Positions 35,919 through 44,884 of a stretch of 64,000 nt of DNA are shown in pieces. The translations under genes were made by a program, and so were the position numbers. The notes under the pieces were generated by a model. That model had not been told where the DNA came from, searched no databases, and saw nothing but the letters and a program-made list of their open reading frames with translations. The stretch is from Phycisphaerae bacterium (GTDB lineage Bacteria; Planctomycetota; Phycisphaerae; UBA1845; Fen-1342), in the NCBI GenBank assembly GCA_017999985.1, contig JAGNKU010000016.1, positions 45,950 through 109,949 on the forward strand, written 5' to 3'. Numbering within the stretch: position 1 is the first letter of the stretch; each line of letters opens with the position of its first letter.

Positions 35919-36998
35919 TCACGGCGTCGGCTGCTGGAGCACGGCCAGGGCCACGGGGTTCTCTGCGTCGCGGGCCAGTAGGGCCTGCGCCGCCGATGTT
36001 GCCAGCTTCGCGTCGCCAGTGCGCGCCGCCAGGGCACTGACCAGCTCCAAGCTCCGCGCGTCCTTGCGATCCTGCTGCAGCGCCTGCTGCGCGACGCGCA
36101 GGGCCCCCGCCAGGTCCCCAGACTGTGCCAAAGCCCGCGCCAGCGTGCGCTGGGCCAGCAAGTGCTCGGAATTGGCCTGCAACACGAGTTGAGCCTGCGT
36201 GCGGGCCGCGGCGCTGTTCCCCTGCTCCAGGTAACACTCGGCCAGCATCAGGCGGAGGCCGCTTGCCGGCGTGCCGTCGGCGCTACCAACGATGTCGACC
36301 AGCAGAGGGGTAGCCTCGGCGGTGCGACCCGCCCGAAACAACGCTGTCGCCAGGCGCTCGCGCTGTTCGGCGCCCGCCTGGGGCGACGCGGCGATCCGCT
36401 GCCAGGCGGTGGCGGCCCCGACCCAATCGTTCGACTGCTCGCAGCACTCGGCGAGCGTGGCCTGGTAGGCATCGGTCCATTCGAACTGCTGCGCGCGTGC
36501 GGTCAGTGCCGCCCGCGCTTCGGCCGGCTTCCCGAGCTGCAACAGTGTCTGCGCGACGGCGACCGGGTAGGCCACGTGCTGCTGATCGCATTCGGCGGCC
36601 CGGCGATACGCGGCCAGGGCGTCGTCCCAGCGCTGCTGCTGTTGCAGCGCGACGCCCAGCAGGTAGTCCACCTCGGCCTGCGCGGGACCATCAAGGTGAG
36701 CCTTGCGGAGCGCCGCGAGCGCGCGATCCGTCTGCCCCTGTGCCAGCCAGACGCGCGCACGCAGCGGAATCCGGCTTTCATCATTGGGATCCAGCCGATC
36801 GGCCTCGGCCAGCTCGGCCGCGGCACCGGCGACGTTGCCCGTGGCAATCTGTTCCGCGGCCAGTCGGGCCTTCACCTGGGCCCGCGCCGTGTTCCAGCGC
36901 CGCGTGCCTTCCTCGCGTGCCTTGGGCATCGTGCCTTGGCAGCCGGCGGCGAGCAGCAGTGTCACCGCGGGCAGGACCGGCAGCCAGCGACGCGTCAT
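35919..36998 (-). CDS. TPR lipoprotein linked to the secretin
   Basis: 359 residues. A lipoprotein signal ends in LLLAAGC (lipidated Cys near 20). The rest is a run of about eight helical TPR-type repeats (for example AQAEVDYLLGVALQQQQRWDDALAAYRRA). The ATG overlaps the secretin stop (ATGA), so it is translationally coupled. By analogy with PilF/PilW, a TPR lipoprotein needed for secretin multimer formation in the outer membrane, this is the likely role. Confidence 0.85.
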   Translation of the reverse strand: MTRRWLPVLPAVTLLLAAGCQGTMPKAREEGTRRWNTARAQVKARLAAEQIATGNVAGAAAELAEADRLDPNDESRIPLRARVWLAQGQTDRALAALRKAHLDGPAQAEVDYLLGVALQQQQRWDDALAAYRRAAECDQQHVAYPVAVAQTLLQLGKPAEARAALTARAQQFEWTDAYQATLAECCEQSNDWVGAATAWQRIAASPQAGAEQRERLATALFRAGRTAEATPLLVDIVGSADGTPASGLRLMLAECYLEQGNSAAARTQAQLVLQANSEHLLAQRTLARALAQSGDLAGALRVAQQALQQDRKDARSLELVSALAARTGDAKLATSAAQALLARDAENPVALAVLQQPTP

Positions 36999-38962
36999 GG
37001 CGACACTCCTTCCTCAGCGGTGGGCAGCGGTGGGGGCGGAGCGCCATCGGTCGCCGGACGCCCGTACGGCGGCGGTGCCTCCTCCGGTGGCACGGTCCGC
37101 TCATTTCGGATCAGGTCCCAGACGAAGCTGCGCATGCGTGTGCCTTCCTCGTCCCAGATGCGTTCGTCGAGCAGCCGCTCCTTGAGCTTGATCGCGGCCA
37201 TGTGCTTCGGCTGGTTGTGCAGTGTCATGCGGGTGTTGAGCAGGGCGAGATCGCGGTGTCCGCGCTCGAGGTCCGCAAGCGCCGCATGATAGAACGCCTG
37301 GGCCAGCCGCTCGCGCCCGGTGCCCATCAGCCCCATGCGGCTGCCGACCCGGATGCGCTCGACGTCGTCGAGCAGCGCCTCGTTGCGGGCGCGTTCCGCG
37401 TCCGTCTCCTTCAGGACGTGCACCGTGAGTAGGATGATGACTTCCTCGCGGATGGTTTGGTCGTTGCGGCTGCCGAAGGCGAGCCCGGCGATCGGGATGT
37501 TGCCAAGGACCGGCAACTGGCTGCGCGTGTTCACCGTGCGCTCGCGGAAGAGGCCGCCGATCAGCACCGTATCGCCGTCGTTCACCAGGATGTCCGCGTG
37601 GGCCTCCGTCGTCTCCTCGAACGGCAGGTTCGCGGCGGTGAGTCCGCCGTTGCTGTCCTTGGGGTGCACAGAGAGCCGCACGCTACCGTCCTCGTTGATG
37701 AACGGGCAGAATTTGATCTGCGTGCCGGTCTCCAGGAACTCCACCGTCTGCACGGCCGCCGTCTCGGTCACCGTGGTGGTGAGATAGCCATCGCGCCGCC
37801 CGACAATGACCTCGGCTTGCTGCTTGTTCAGCGCGACCACCTTGGGATTGGCCACCACGGCCACGTCGGTGACCTCTTCGAGGGCCCGCACAAATGCCGC
37901 GATGTTGTTCGAGATCACGCCGAATGTGAACCCGCCGCCGGTGACGTTGCCGGCAAAGTCGGTGTTCATGTTGAACGTCGCGTCCTGGAACTCGCGGGCC
38001 GGCAGTGGCCCGGTGGTCAGGTCGGCCGACGCGTTGCTGGTGCTCGCGACGTTCTGGAAGTCGATGCCGCCGAGCAGCGTGAAGTCGATTCCTAGCTGGT
38101 TGCTCTCGTTGAGCGTCGCGCGCAGGACGGTGGACTCGATCAGGACTTGTCGGGGCCGCTGGTCCAGCTCGGCCAGCAGGCGCTCCGCCATCTCGAGCTG
38201 GGCCGGGTGCGCCGTGACGATCAGGTAATCGGTGGCGACCGAGCGCATCTCGGCGGCCAGCGTACTGGAGCCACTGGAACTTGCGGTTTCGGATTCCCCA
38301 CCACCTTCCATGATCGTCGCCCGGTCACCTAGCACCGACTTGAGCGCCGCCGCGGCTTCCTTCGGCCGGATGTAGCGCAGCCGGAACACACGCGTCTCTG
38401 GCGGCGGCTGGAGCGCCGCGATCTCCTCGGGCAGCCCCACGAAAATCGTGCCGCCCGACCGTCGGAACGCGAGCTGGTTGGGTGTGAGGATTGCGTCCAG
38501 GGCCTGCTCGAGCGTGACGCCATACAGGTTGGCGGACACCCGTCCCGTGACGCGGTTGCTGGTGACAATGTTCGTGCGCGCCTCGTAGCTGAGCATCTCC
38601 AGCAGGGCCGCGATGTCGAGGTCGCGGGCGTGGACGTCGAGCAGGCCGTGCTCGGTCGGCGTCACCTGGGCGGCGCCCGGCTCGACGCCGGCGGCGACGG
38701 CGCTGGGGGTGCCGGGCTCAAGAGGGGCGCCCCCCGTCGCGATTTTCGCGACGAAGCGCATGAGGTCGGCGGCGGCGCCGGGGCTGGGCTGGACGGGCGG
38801 CGCCGCGTCCGGCCCCGCTGGGCTCGCCTGGCCCGCGACCCACGGTGGGAACAATGCCAGGGCCAGCACGCCGGTCCAGGCCCGACGGCGGGCGCGGCCT
38901 CCGGGCCGTCTGCGTCCGGTGTTGTCTGGCGTACGACGCCGCTGCGGGTGATCCGTACTCAT
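36995..38962 (-). CDS. Outer-membrane secretin (PilQ/GspD-like)
   Basis: 655 residues. Arg-rich start and signal peptide (about 27-46, ending VAGQAS). An STN-like N domain (HARDLDIAALLEMLSYEARTNIV...GVTLEQALDAIL), a NolW-type domain (VFRLRYIRPKEAAAALKSVLGD, DYLIVTAHPAQLEMAERLLAELD), then the secretin core with SQLPVLGNIPIAGLAFGS and EEVIILLTVHVL. Forms the outer-membrane channel for the pilus or secretion fibre. A Pro-rich C-terminal tail could be the docking site for the coupled TPR lipoprotein. Divergent from the minor pilin genes. Confidence 0.92.
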   Translation of the reverse strand: MSTDHPQRRRTPDNTGRRRPGGRARRRAWTGVLALALFPPWVAGQASPAGPDAAPPVQPSPGAAADLMRFVAKIATGGAPLEPGTPSAVAAGVEPGAAQVTPTEHGLLDVHARDLDIAALLEMLSYEARTNIVTSNRVTGRVSANLYGVTLEQALDAILTPNQLAFRRSGGTIFVGLPEEIAALQPPPETRVFRLRYIRPKEAAAALKSVLGDRATIMEGGGESETASSSGSSTLAAEMRSVATDYLIVTAHPAQLEMAERLLAELDQRPRQVLIESTVLRATLNESNQLGIDFTLLGGIDFQNVASTSNASADLTTGPLPAREFQDATFNMNTDFAGNVTGGGFTFGVISNNIAAFVRALEEVTDVAVVANPKVVALNKQQAEVIVGRRDGYLTTTVTETAAVQTVEFLETGTQIKFCPFINEDGSVRLSVHPKDSNGGLTAANLPFEETTEAHADILVNDGDTVLIGGLFRERTVNTRSQLPVLGNIPIAGLAFGSRNDQTIREEVIILLTVHVLKETDAERARNEALLDDVERIRVGSRMGLMGTGRERLAQAFYHAALADLERGHRDLALLNTRMTLHNQPKHMAAIKLKERLLDERIWDEEGTRMRSFVWDLIRNERTVPPEEAPPPYGRPATDGAPPPPLPTAEEGVSP

Positions 38963-39166
38963 CGCGTGCTTGACTTACCTTCCATGGCCGGGTTGGCACG
39001 CCGGCGCTGCCCGCCGCACGCCGCCGCGGGCATCCATGCCCCGGGCGCGGCTGTTATCCCATTCATCGGAGCGCGGTTATCGGTGGGTTCAGGAATCCCC
39101 GGGCGGGCGGCGGGCGGCGCGGTGTGCCTCAGCAAAGCCGGCCGCGCGGTCGGTCGATGAATACGG

Positions 39167-39733
39167 ATGATGCGCGCTCGATCTGGCAGGGGTTGCGGAC
39201 GCTGCGGCGCCGCCGTTGCAACGGCCGGCGGGCCGAATTTGCGCGGCTTCAGCATGCTCGAACTCGTGCTGGTCCTCGTGATTATCGGCGTTGTTTCCGC
39301 GGTGGTCGTGCCGCGCTTCGGCGCGAGTGTTGCGCGGTACCGGCTGGAGGCGGCGGCGCAGCGGGTCACCGCCGACCTGCGCCTGGTCCGGCAGCGCGCC
39401 CAGCAGGCCAGCCTGGCGCAGACGATCGTCTTCGACGCGGTGGCCGACACGTACGGCGTTGCGACCATGCCGGATCCGGACCATCCGAACGGCACGTATC
39501 TGGTCCGGCTCGACCGGGCCCCGTACGAGGTCAACCTGGTGAGCGCCGACTTCGGCGGCGACGCGGAACTGGTTCTTGACGGCCACGGCCAACCGGACAG
39601 CGGCGGCACGCTGGTCCTGCGGCTGGGCACGAGCCAGCAGACACTGACGGTAAGCGCGGAAACCGCGCAGGTGACGGTGAGTGAAGAACACGTGACCACG
39701 GTGGAAGAGGCCGTGGCAACGCCTTTGCCATGA
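39167..39733 (+). CDS. Minor pseudopilin, GspH/FimT-like
   Basis: 188 residues. Prepilin site LRG^FSMLELVLVLVIIGVVSAVVVPRF near residue 27 with Glu at +5. The globular part begins with the GspH pattern RLEAAAQRVTADLRLVRQRAQQASLAQTIVFD followed by short beta strands. Start ATG at 39167 (39170 equivalent); no strong ribosome-binding site. First of four overlapping minor pilin genes, starting 204 bases from the divergent secretin gene. Likely part of the tip-initiating complex. Confidence 0.85.
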   Translation: MMRARSGRGCGRCGAAVATAGGPNLRGFSMLELVLVLVIIGVVSAVVVPRFGASVARYRLEAAAQRVTADLRLVRQRAQQASLAQTIVFDAVADTYGVATMPDPDHPNGTYLVRLDRAPYEVNLVSADFGGDAELVLDGHGQPDSGGTLVLRLGTSQQTLTVSAETAQVTVSEEHVTTVEEAVATPLP

Positions 39734-41421
39734 GGCCGCGCACGCCCACGACCGGCGGCGACATCGACCGGACGACCATGCGACGCAGACGGCGACATTC
39801 CTATTGCGGCTTCACCCTGGTCGAGCTGGTGATCGGCATGGCGGTGGCGACGATCCTGCTGGCCGGATTGGCGTCGGCCGTGATGCTGGCGGCGCAGGCG
39901 CTGCCGGGCACGGAGCGGCTGGCGGACAAGCTGCTTCAACAGGCCCGCGTGCTCGATCAACTGGTGGGGGAGCTGCAGTATGCCCTGTTCTTTGCCGAGC
40001 GCAGCACGCAGGCGATCACGTTCACCGTGGCGGATCGCAACGGCGATGGCTCGCCCGAGCGCATCCGTTACGCCTGGTCGGGCACAGCCGGTGATCCGCT
40101 GACGCGCCAGTACAATGGCGGGACCGTCGTCAATGTGCTGGAGAACGTCCACCAGTTTAATCTGGGCTATGACTTGAAAAGTGCGACGGAATCCTACGCC
40201 GGCTTGTGGGTCGAGGGCGCGGAAGAGCTGGTTAACAGCTACGTGGGCTACCTGTCCCTGAACGACTACACGATTCAGAGCAGCAAGTGGATCGGACAGT
40301 ACTTTCAACCCACCGCCGTGGCGTTTCCGGTCGGGCAGGCCAGTTGGCGGCTGACGCGCGTCCAGTTTCAGGCCAAACGCGACGGGGCCGCCGACGGAAT
40401 CATCCTCGTGCAGATTCGCAAACCGACCGCCGACTACACACCCTCGAGCAACATACTGGAACAACAGACTCTGCTGGAGTCGAGCCTGGGGACGACCTAC
40501 GCCTGGAAGGAGGTGAGCTTCCAGAGGTTATGCGGCCTGGTTCCGGGCGAGGGAGTCTGCCTGGTCCTGGCGTACGGCCCCGGCAGCGGCAACGCCGCGA
40601 AGGTCCAGTTCGACAGTTCCGGCGGCACGGACCGTCTGATCACCAGCAACGCCGGGTCGTCTTGGACGCGTGATACCAGCCGGTCGCTCAACTATCGCGC
40701 CTACGGCGCGGTGTCCACGCCGGGCCCGGACCAGACGATCACGCGGCAGTACGTGACGGCGGTACGCGTCGCGCTGCAGGCCGGCGCGGATGCCACGTCC
40801 CAGGTCACCGCGTCGGCGCGGGCGTTGAACACGCCCGAAGTGCTCGCCGGGTACTGGGAGGCGGACTTCAGCGCCAATCCCACCGTGCTGGACGTGAATG
40901 CGGACGGGGTGGGTGACTGGGTGCGGCGGGACGGGCAGGCGTTCAGTGAGGCCACCTTGAGTGGAGGTGTCTGGGATGTGGATAGTACGCTCGACTCGCA
41001 GCCGAATTGCGACTTCACCGCGCTGACCACGATCGATCTGCGCCTGCGCAACACAACGACGATTGGCAACCCGGTGGTGTTCGCCTTCAACGCGGATTGG
41101 GTGGGCAGCAACGTCGCACCCCTGCTGATCAGGCTCCAGCGGAAGGCGGATGGCACGCAAGCGCTGCGGGTGTATGGCCAGACGGACGCCGCCACCGACG
41201 TGGAATTGGCCCAGGCCGCGGGGCTCCAAGACTTCGTGACGCTGCGGCTGCTGATCGATCCGGGCCGCAACAGTGTCAACGTCCGCGTGAACGGGACCGA
41301 GGTCGGCACGTTCGCCTACTACACGTTTACCGCGGCGAGCTACAACCACTTCGCCAGCTTGCTGGCCAACACCACGGGCCTGGACGTGGACTACGCGCGC
41401 ATCCGCGTGGGAGGCAGTTGA
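39730..41421 (+). CDS. Giant minor pilin, GspJ/PilW-like with two jelly-roll-type domains
   Basis: 563 residues, about three times the usual GspJ length. Prepilin signature YCG^FTLVELVIGMAVATILLAGLASAV near residue 27, then a GspJ-like part to about 145. Residues about 160-330 (IGQYFQPTAVAFPVGQASW, LTRVQFQAKRDG) resemble a choice-of-anchor / extracellular beta-sandwich domain. Residues about 370-563 (VWDVDSTLDSQPNCDFTALTTIDLRLRN, TLRLLIDPGRNSVNVRVNGTEVG) look like a concanavalin/LamG-type jelly roll. The ATG overlaps the GspH-like stop. A tip adhesin is inferred. Confidence 0.8.
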   Translation: MRPRTPTTGGDIDRTTMRRRRRHSYCGFTLVELVIGMAVATILLAGLASAVMLAAQALPGTERLADKLLQQARVLDQLVGELQYALFFAERSTQAITFTVADRNGDGSPERIRYAWSGTAGDPLTRQYNGGTVVNVLENVHQFNLGYDLKSATESYAGLWVEGAEELVNSYVGYLSLNDYTIQSSKWIGQYFQPTAVAFPVGQASWRLTRVQFQAKRDGAADGIILVQIRKPTADYTPSSNILEQQTLLESSLGTTYAWKEVSFQRLCGLVPGEGVCLVLAYGPGSGNAAKVQFDSSGGTDRLITSNAGSSWTRDTSRSLNYRAYGAVSTPGPDQTITRQYVTAVRVALQAGADATSQVTASARALNTPEVLAGYWEADFSANPTVLDVNADGVGDWVRRDGQAFSEATLSGGVWDVDSTLDSQPNCDFTALTTIDLRLRNTTTIGNPVVFAFNADWVGSNVAPLLIRLQRKADGTQALRVYGQTDAATDVELAQAAGLQDFVTLRLLIDPGRNSVNVRVNGTEVGTFAYYTFTAASYNHFASLLANTTGLDVDYARIRVGGS

Positions 41422-41963
41422 TGCGCGGCACTCCCCCCATCCCGGCACGCCGGTCATTCTCGCTGGTCGAGGTCGTCGTCTCCGTCCTGATCATGGGTGT
41501 GATGTTCGTCGCCGCCCTGAACACCGTCGGGGCCGCGCGGGGCGGCGAATACCGCCTCGCCGAACGCGAGCAGGCGCTGCTGCTGGCGCAGGCGCTCATG
41601 GCGGAAATCCTGCAGCAGGCCTATATCGACGCGGCAGGCGCCTATGGTACCTGGGGCCTGGGGTCAGCCGAGGTGACCGGCACCCGCAGCGAGTTCGACG
41701 ACGTCGATGATTACGACGACTGGCAGGCGAGCCCGCCGCAGAACAAGGACGGCACGCCCATCGCGTGGGCCGGCGATTTCGGGCATGCCGTCGATGTGGC
41801 GTGGGTCACCGCAGGCAACCTCAGCCAGACGTCCAGCAGCGAGACGGGCATCAAGCGCATCGTCGTTACGGTCACGCGCGGCGGACGGACCCTCGTGTCG
41901 CTGACCGCCTTCCGGACGGAGGCCTGGCGCGACCCGCTCGACGTTTTGGGAGCGCACCCATGA
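41421..41963 (+). CDS. Minor pseudopilin, GspI/PilV-like
   Basis: 180 residues. Prepilin motif ARRS^FSLVEVVVSVLIMGVMFVAALNTVG; the residue before the cleavage site is Ser rather than Gly, which is unusual, while Glu at +5 is present. The rest follows GspI: REQALLLAQALMAEILQQAY, then beta strands (KRIVVTVTRGGRTLVSLTAFR). GGAGG lies 7 bases before ATG, and the start overlaps the previous stop by one base (TGATG). Confidence 0.82.
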   Translation: MRGTPPIPARRSFSLVEVVVSVLIMGVMFVAALNTVGAARGGEYRLAEREQALLLAQALMAEILQQAYIDAAGAYGTWGLGSAEVTGTRSEFDDVDDYDDWQASPPQNKDGTPIAWAGDFGHAVDVAWVTAGNLSQTSSSETGIKRIVVTVTRGGRTLVSLTAFRTEAWRDPLDVLGAHP

Positions 41964-42937
41964 ACGTCGTCGTGCACCATCGGCCAACGGGCGGCGCACG
42001 TCGCGGCAGCGTTTACCTGGCGGTGCTGAGTATCGCGCTGGTTGTGTCGGTCATCGGCGTGTCGGCGCTGGTGGGCATCCGCAATGAGCAGGCCGCGCTG
42101 CGGCTGACGGAGAACGCGGTGCAGGCCGATTTCCTGGCCCAGTCCGCGTTCGACCTGGCGCTGCGGACCCTGATGGAAAACACGAGCTGGCGGACGACGT
42201 ACACCAACAACACCTGGGCCGCGCTCGGCGTCGTCGGTGACGCGGCGCTGGCGTTCAAGCTGGTCGATGAGGCCGACGGGGTGTTGGCGGGTGACCCCAA
42301 TCAGCCCGTGCGCCTGTATGCCCGCAGCGCCCTGGCGGGCGCCATACGTATCTACAGCGCACGCGTTGCGCGCAGCGGGAGCGGTAACCTGGTCACCAAC
42401 GGCGGCATCGAAAGCGGCACCACCGGCTGGACCGCGCGCTACTGCACGCTCACGGCTCAGAGCAGCAGTTCGCACAGTGGTAACCAGAACCTGCAGGTGC
42501 GCAGCCGGACGTACTCGTATTCCGGCCCGTACCAGGATCTTACCACCGCGCTCCGCAATGGCGCGACCTACAACATCGAAGTCTGGGCCCGCATGGAATC
42601 GGGCGGCACCAACATGCAAATCTGGCTGGGCGTGGACGGCTCGGGCAGCAGTTTCACGTGGTTCGGCGGGGCGACGACGTGGGTGGGAACTTCCTGGACG
42701 CAGATCAGCACGACGATCACGCCAACGTGGACCGGCTCATTGACGGAGGCGTGGCTGGCGATCGACACGTACGCATCCGGGTCCACGGGCAACTTCCGCA
42801 TCGATGACGTCGTGGTGGTGGAGTCGAACCCGGATCGCCGGCTGGCGCCCGTGCCAGGCACCTGGCGGCGCGAGATCCGCACCGGGCTGGCCGAGGCTGG
42901 CGAGCCGATTCCGGCCGGCGCGCTGGTCGCCCGCTGA
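41960..42937 (+). CDS. PilX/GspK-like protein carrying a carbohydrate-binding-type domain
   Basis: 325 residues. Arg/Gly start RRGSVYLAVLSIALVVSVIGVSALVGI is a pilin-like helix without the canonical FTLIE (as in PilX/GspK proteins). QADFLAQSAFDLALRTLM follows. Residues about 142-290 form a CenC/CBM4_9-like beta sandwich: NLVTNGGIESGTTGW at its start, ATYNIEVWARMESGG, then FRIDDVVVVE at its end. Such modules bind polysaccharides. The ATG overlaps the GspI-like stop. Last gene of the minor pilin set. Confidence 0.78.
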   Translation: MNVVVHHRPTGGARRGSVYLAVLSIALVVSVIGVSALVGIRNEQAALRLTENAVQADFLAQSAFDLALRTLMENTSWRTTYTNNTWAALGVVGDAALAFKLVDEADGVLAGDPNQPVRLYARSALAGAIRIYSARVARSGSGNLVTNGGIESGTTGWTARYCTLTAQSSSSHSGNQNLQVRSRTYSYSGPYQDLTTALRNGATYNIEVWARMESGGTNMQIWLGVDGSGSSFTWFGGATTWVGTSWTQISTTITPTWTGSLTEAWLAIDTYASGSTGNFRIDDVVVVESNPDRRLAPVPGTWRREIRTGLAEAGEPIPAGALVAR

Positions 42938-43000
42938 TGGGCGCCGGCGCGGCGCCTGTGACCCGTTCCCGTATCAGATCGCGGGCTTTGGTCGGGCGCG

Positions 43001-43996
43001 CTATTCCGCCGCTGCCAACTCGTAGCCCCGCGCGAGGTGATACATCGCCTTGTCGAAGAAGAGGGCCATCCGGCGATTGAACTCGAGCACGCGGTAGGAG
43101 TCGATCGGCCGCTCGCCGACGCCATGGGTCCACAGCGCCGTCCAGATGTGCTTCTTCAGCAACGTGAGCGCGCTGAGCACCTCGGGCAGGCCGAAGCCCT
43201 GCGGGCGGTATTGCCCCGCGAGGTCGCGATAGAACGCGCGCACCTCGTCGTCTGCAACGTCCCCGCGGAGCCAGCGGGTAAACTGGGCGAGCGAGCGCGT
43301 GGCCCGGGCGAGCAGAAGGGTCTCCGCCAGGGCCTGGTAGGAAGGCGTGCTGGGGTTGGCGCGCACGTCGGCCAGCCACACGCCCGCGATCTCCTCCGCC
43401 TGCTGTTCGACGCGGTCGGCCAGGTCGTCCGAGAGCAGCGCCTTCTCGGCGTGAGATTCGAGCCGCACCAGCGAATCGTGGATCTCCCAGCCTTCCTGGT
43501 GGGCGGCGACACACGCCTGGAGGGCCTTTTCGTTCGAGGCGAACGCCAGCGGCGGATGCTGGCCGATCGGGCAGTAGCGCACGTCTTCGGCGTCGTCACC
43601 GGCCTGCTCGCGGCCGCCGATCTTCTCGATCTCAAACGTCACGATCAGCAGGTCGCCGTAGTGCTCGTTCGGCAGCGAGTCGGCGTCGAGCAGCCGCACG
43701 ACGCGGCCCACCACGCCGGCCTCTTCGCGCAGCTCGCGGCTGGCCGCGTCGGCGATCGTCTCGCCCAGCTCGGCGAAGCCCATCGGCAGGCACCACATGC
43801 CGGCGTGCGGCGGCCGCCGGCGTTTCACCAGCAGCACCTCGCGGCGGGCGTTGAGCACGACGCTGGCCGCGACCGGCAGGGGGTTCTCGTAGAAGACGGT
43901 CTCGCAGGCGGGGCAGACCACGCGCGGTCGGCCGTGGACCGCGCGGGTCGCGACCGGCTGGCCGCAGCGCGCGCAGTAGTTCCGCTCTACGGGCAT
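43001..43996 (-). CDS. Zinc-ribbon Nudix hydrolase with RsbRD-like C-terminal domain
   Basis: 331 residues. An N-terminal zinc ribbon (YCARCGQPV...VVCPACETVFYENP), then a Nudix domain with a complete box GFAELGETIADAASRELREEAGV (about 77-99, seen in pieces), typical for NDP-sugar or NADH pyrophosphatases. Residues about 180-331 are all-helical (EEIAGVWLADVRANPSTPSY, GLPEVLSALTLLKKHIWTALW), resembling the RsbRD N-terminal globin-like domain. The start at ATG 43996 lies inside the methyltransferase 3' end (10-base overlap). The fusion suggests a regulatory rather than housekeeping role. Confidence 0.8.
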   Translation of the reverse strand: MPVERNYCARCGQPVATRAVHGRPRVVCPACETVFYENPLPVAASVVLNARREVLLVKRRRPPHAGMWCLPMGFAELGETIADAASRELREEAGVVGRVVRLLDADSLPNEHYGDLLIVTFEIEKIGGREQAGDDAEDVRYCPIGQHPPLAFASNEKALQACVAAHQEGWEIHDSLVRLESHAEKALLSDDLADRVEQQAEEIAGVWLADVRANPSTPSYQALAETLLLARATRSLAQFTRWLRGDVADDEVRAFYRDLAGQYRPQGFGLPEVLSALTLLKKHIWTALWTHGVGERPIDSYRVLEFNRRMALFFDKAMYHLARGYELAAAE

Positions 43997-44790
43997 CGCG
44001 GCCCCCGGCAACGGAAGACGGCGTCGTTCTTCTCGAGCTCGACGCTCGGCTGGCGGGCCAGCGCGGCGCGGATCGACTTGGCCAGCGGGCGCGGAATCTC
44101 GCCGCCGGGCTCGGACTCCGGCAGCAGGAGCGGCAACTTGAAGCGGAGATACGTGAGGAAATCGTCGTACTGGTCGCGCGTGAACGTGAGTGCGTTCTGG
44201 TAGTCGATGCGCTCCGCTTCCGCGAACCAGGGCGCGAGCAGGCGCGGTGCGCTCTCCACGCTGAAGTTGCGGATGTCACCGAGCAGGCGCGGATCAGTCA
44301 GCGTGAGGCCGGCGGCGCGCAGCAGGTCGCGGCACGAGCTTTCGGTGTGCGTGACCGCCAGGAACAGCCCGTGCGGCGCGAGCACGCGGGCGATGTCCGG
44401 CAGCACGTCGGGGAAGAAGTACAGGGAATAGCTCGCGACGATCAGGTCCAGGCTGTGGTCCGGCCAGTCGAGCTGTGCCTTGATCCGCCGGCAGACGAAA
44501 CGCCCGGTCCGACCAGTGGCGGCGACGCGGGCCAGGAAGGGGGCTTCGTTGGCGGCGCAGGCGTCGATGCCGATGATCTGGGCCTGCGGCGCGACACGCC
44601 GCGCGAGGGCCTCGGCCATGAACCCGAAGCCGCAGCCGAGGTCGAGCACCTGGCGGGCGAAGCCGAGGTCGAGGTCCGCCAGCACCGCGTCGCGCACGTC
44701 GATTGGGTTCGTGGAGTGGCGGCGAATGATGTCCGACGCGTCCGCGTGCCGGTCCGGGTTCTCGAAGGATGTGATGGACGGTTCCGACAT
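43987..44790 (-). CDS. Class I SAM-dependent methyltransferase
   Basis: 267 residues. Rossmann-like methyltransferase with motif I VLDLGCGFGFMAEAL (about 47-61), acidic residue after strand 2 (IIGIDACAANE), and motif post-I DLIVASYSLYFFPDVLPDIARVL typical of the UbiE/Methyltransf_11 group. C-terminal TYLRFKLPLLLPESEPGGEI is family-unspecific. Substrate unknown; it overlaps the Nudix-RsbRD gene by 10 bases, so the two are probably co-translated. Confidence 0.82.
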   Translation of the reverse strand: MSEPSITSFENPDRHADASDIIRRHSTNPIDVRDAVLADLDLGFARQVLDLGCGFGFMAEALARRVAPQAQIIGIDACAANEAPFLARVAATGRTGRFVCRRIKAQLDWPDHSLDLIVASYSLYFFPDVLPDIARVLAPHGLFLAVTHTESSCRDLLRAAGLTLTDPRLLGDIRNFSVESAPRLLAPWFAEAERIDYQNALTFTRDQYDDFLTYLRFKLPLLLPESEPGGEIPRPLAKSIRAALARQPSVELEKNDAVFRCRGPRCP

Positions 44791-44884
44791 GGATGCCCAT
44801 TATCGCCCGACGGCGACGCAAACGCAAAGGCAATCCGTGGCGCGGGCGGTTGCGGGCCGGGCGGACCGGCGCGAACATGAGCGC

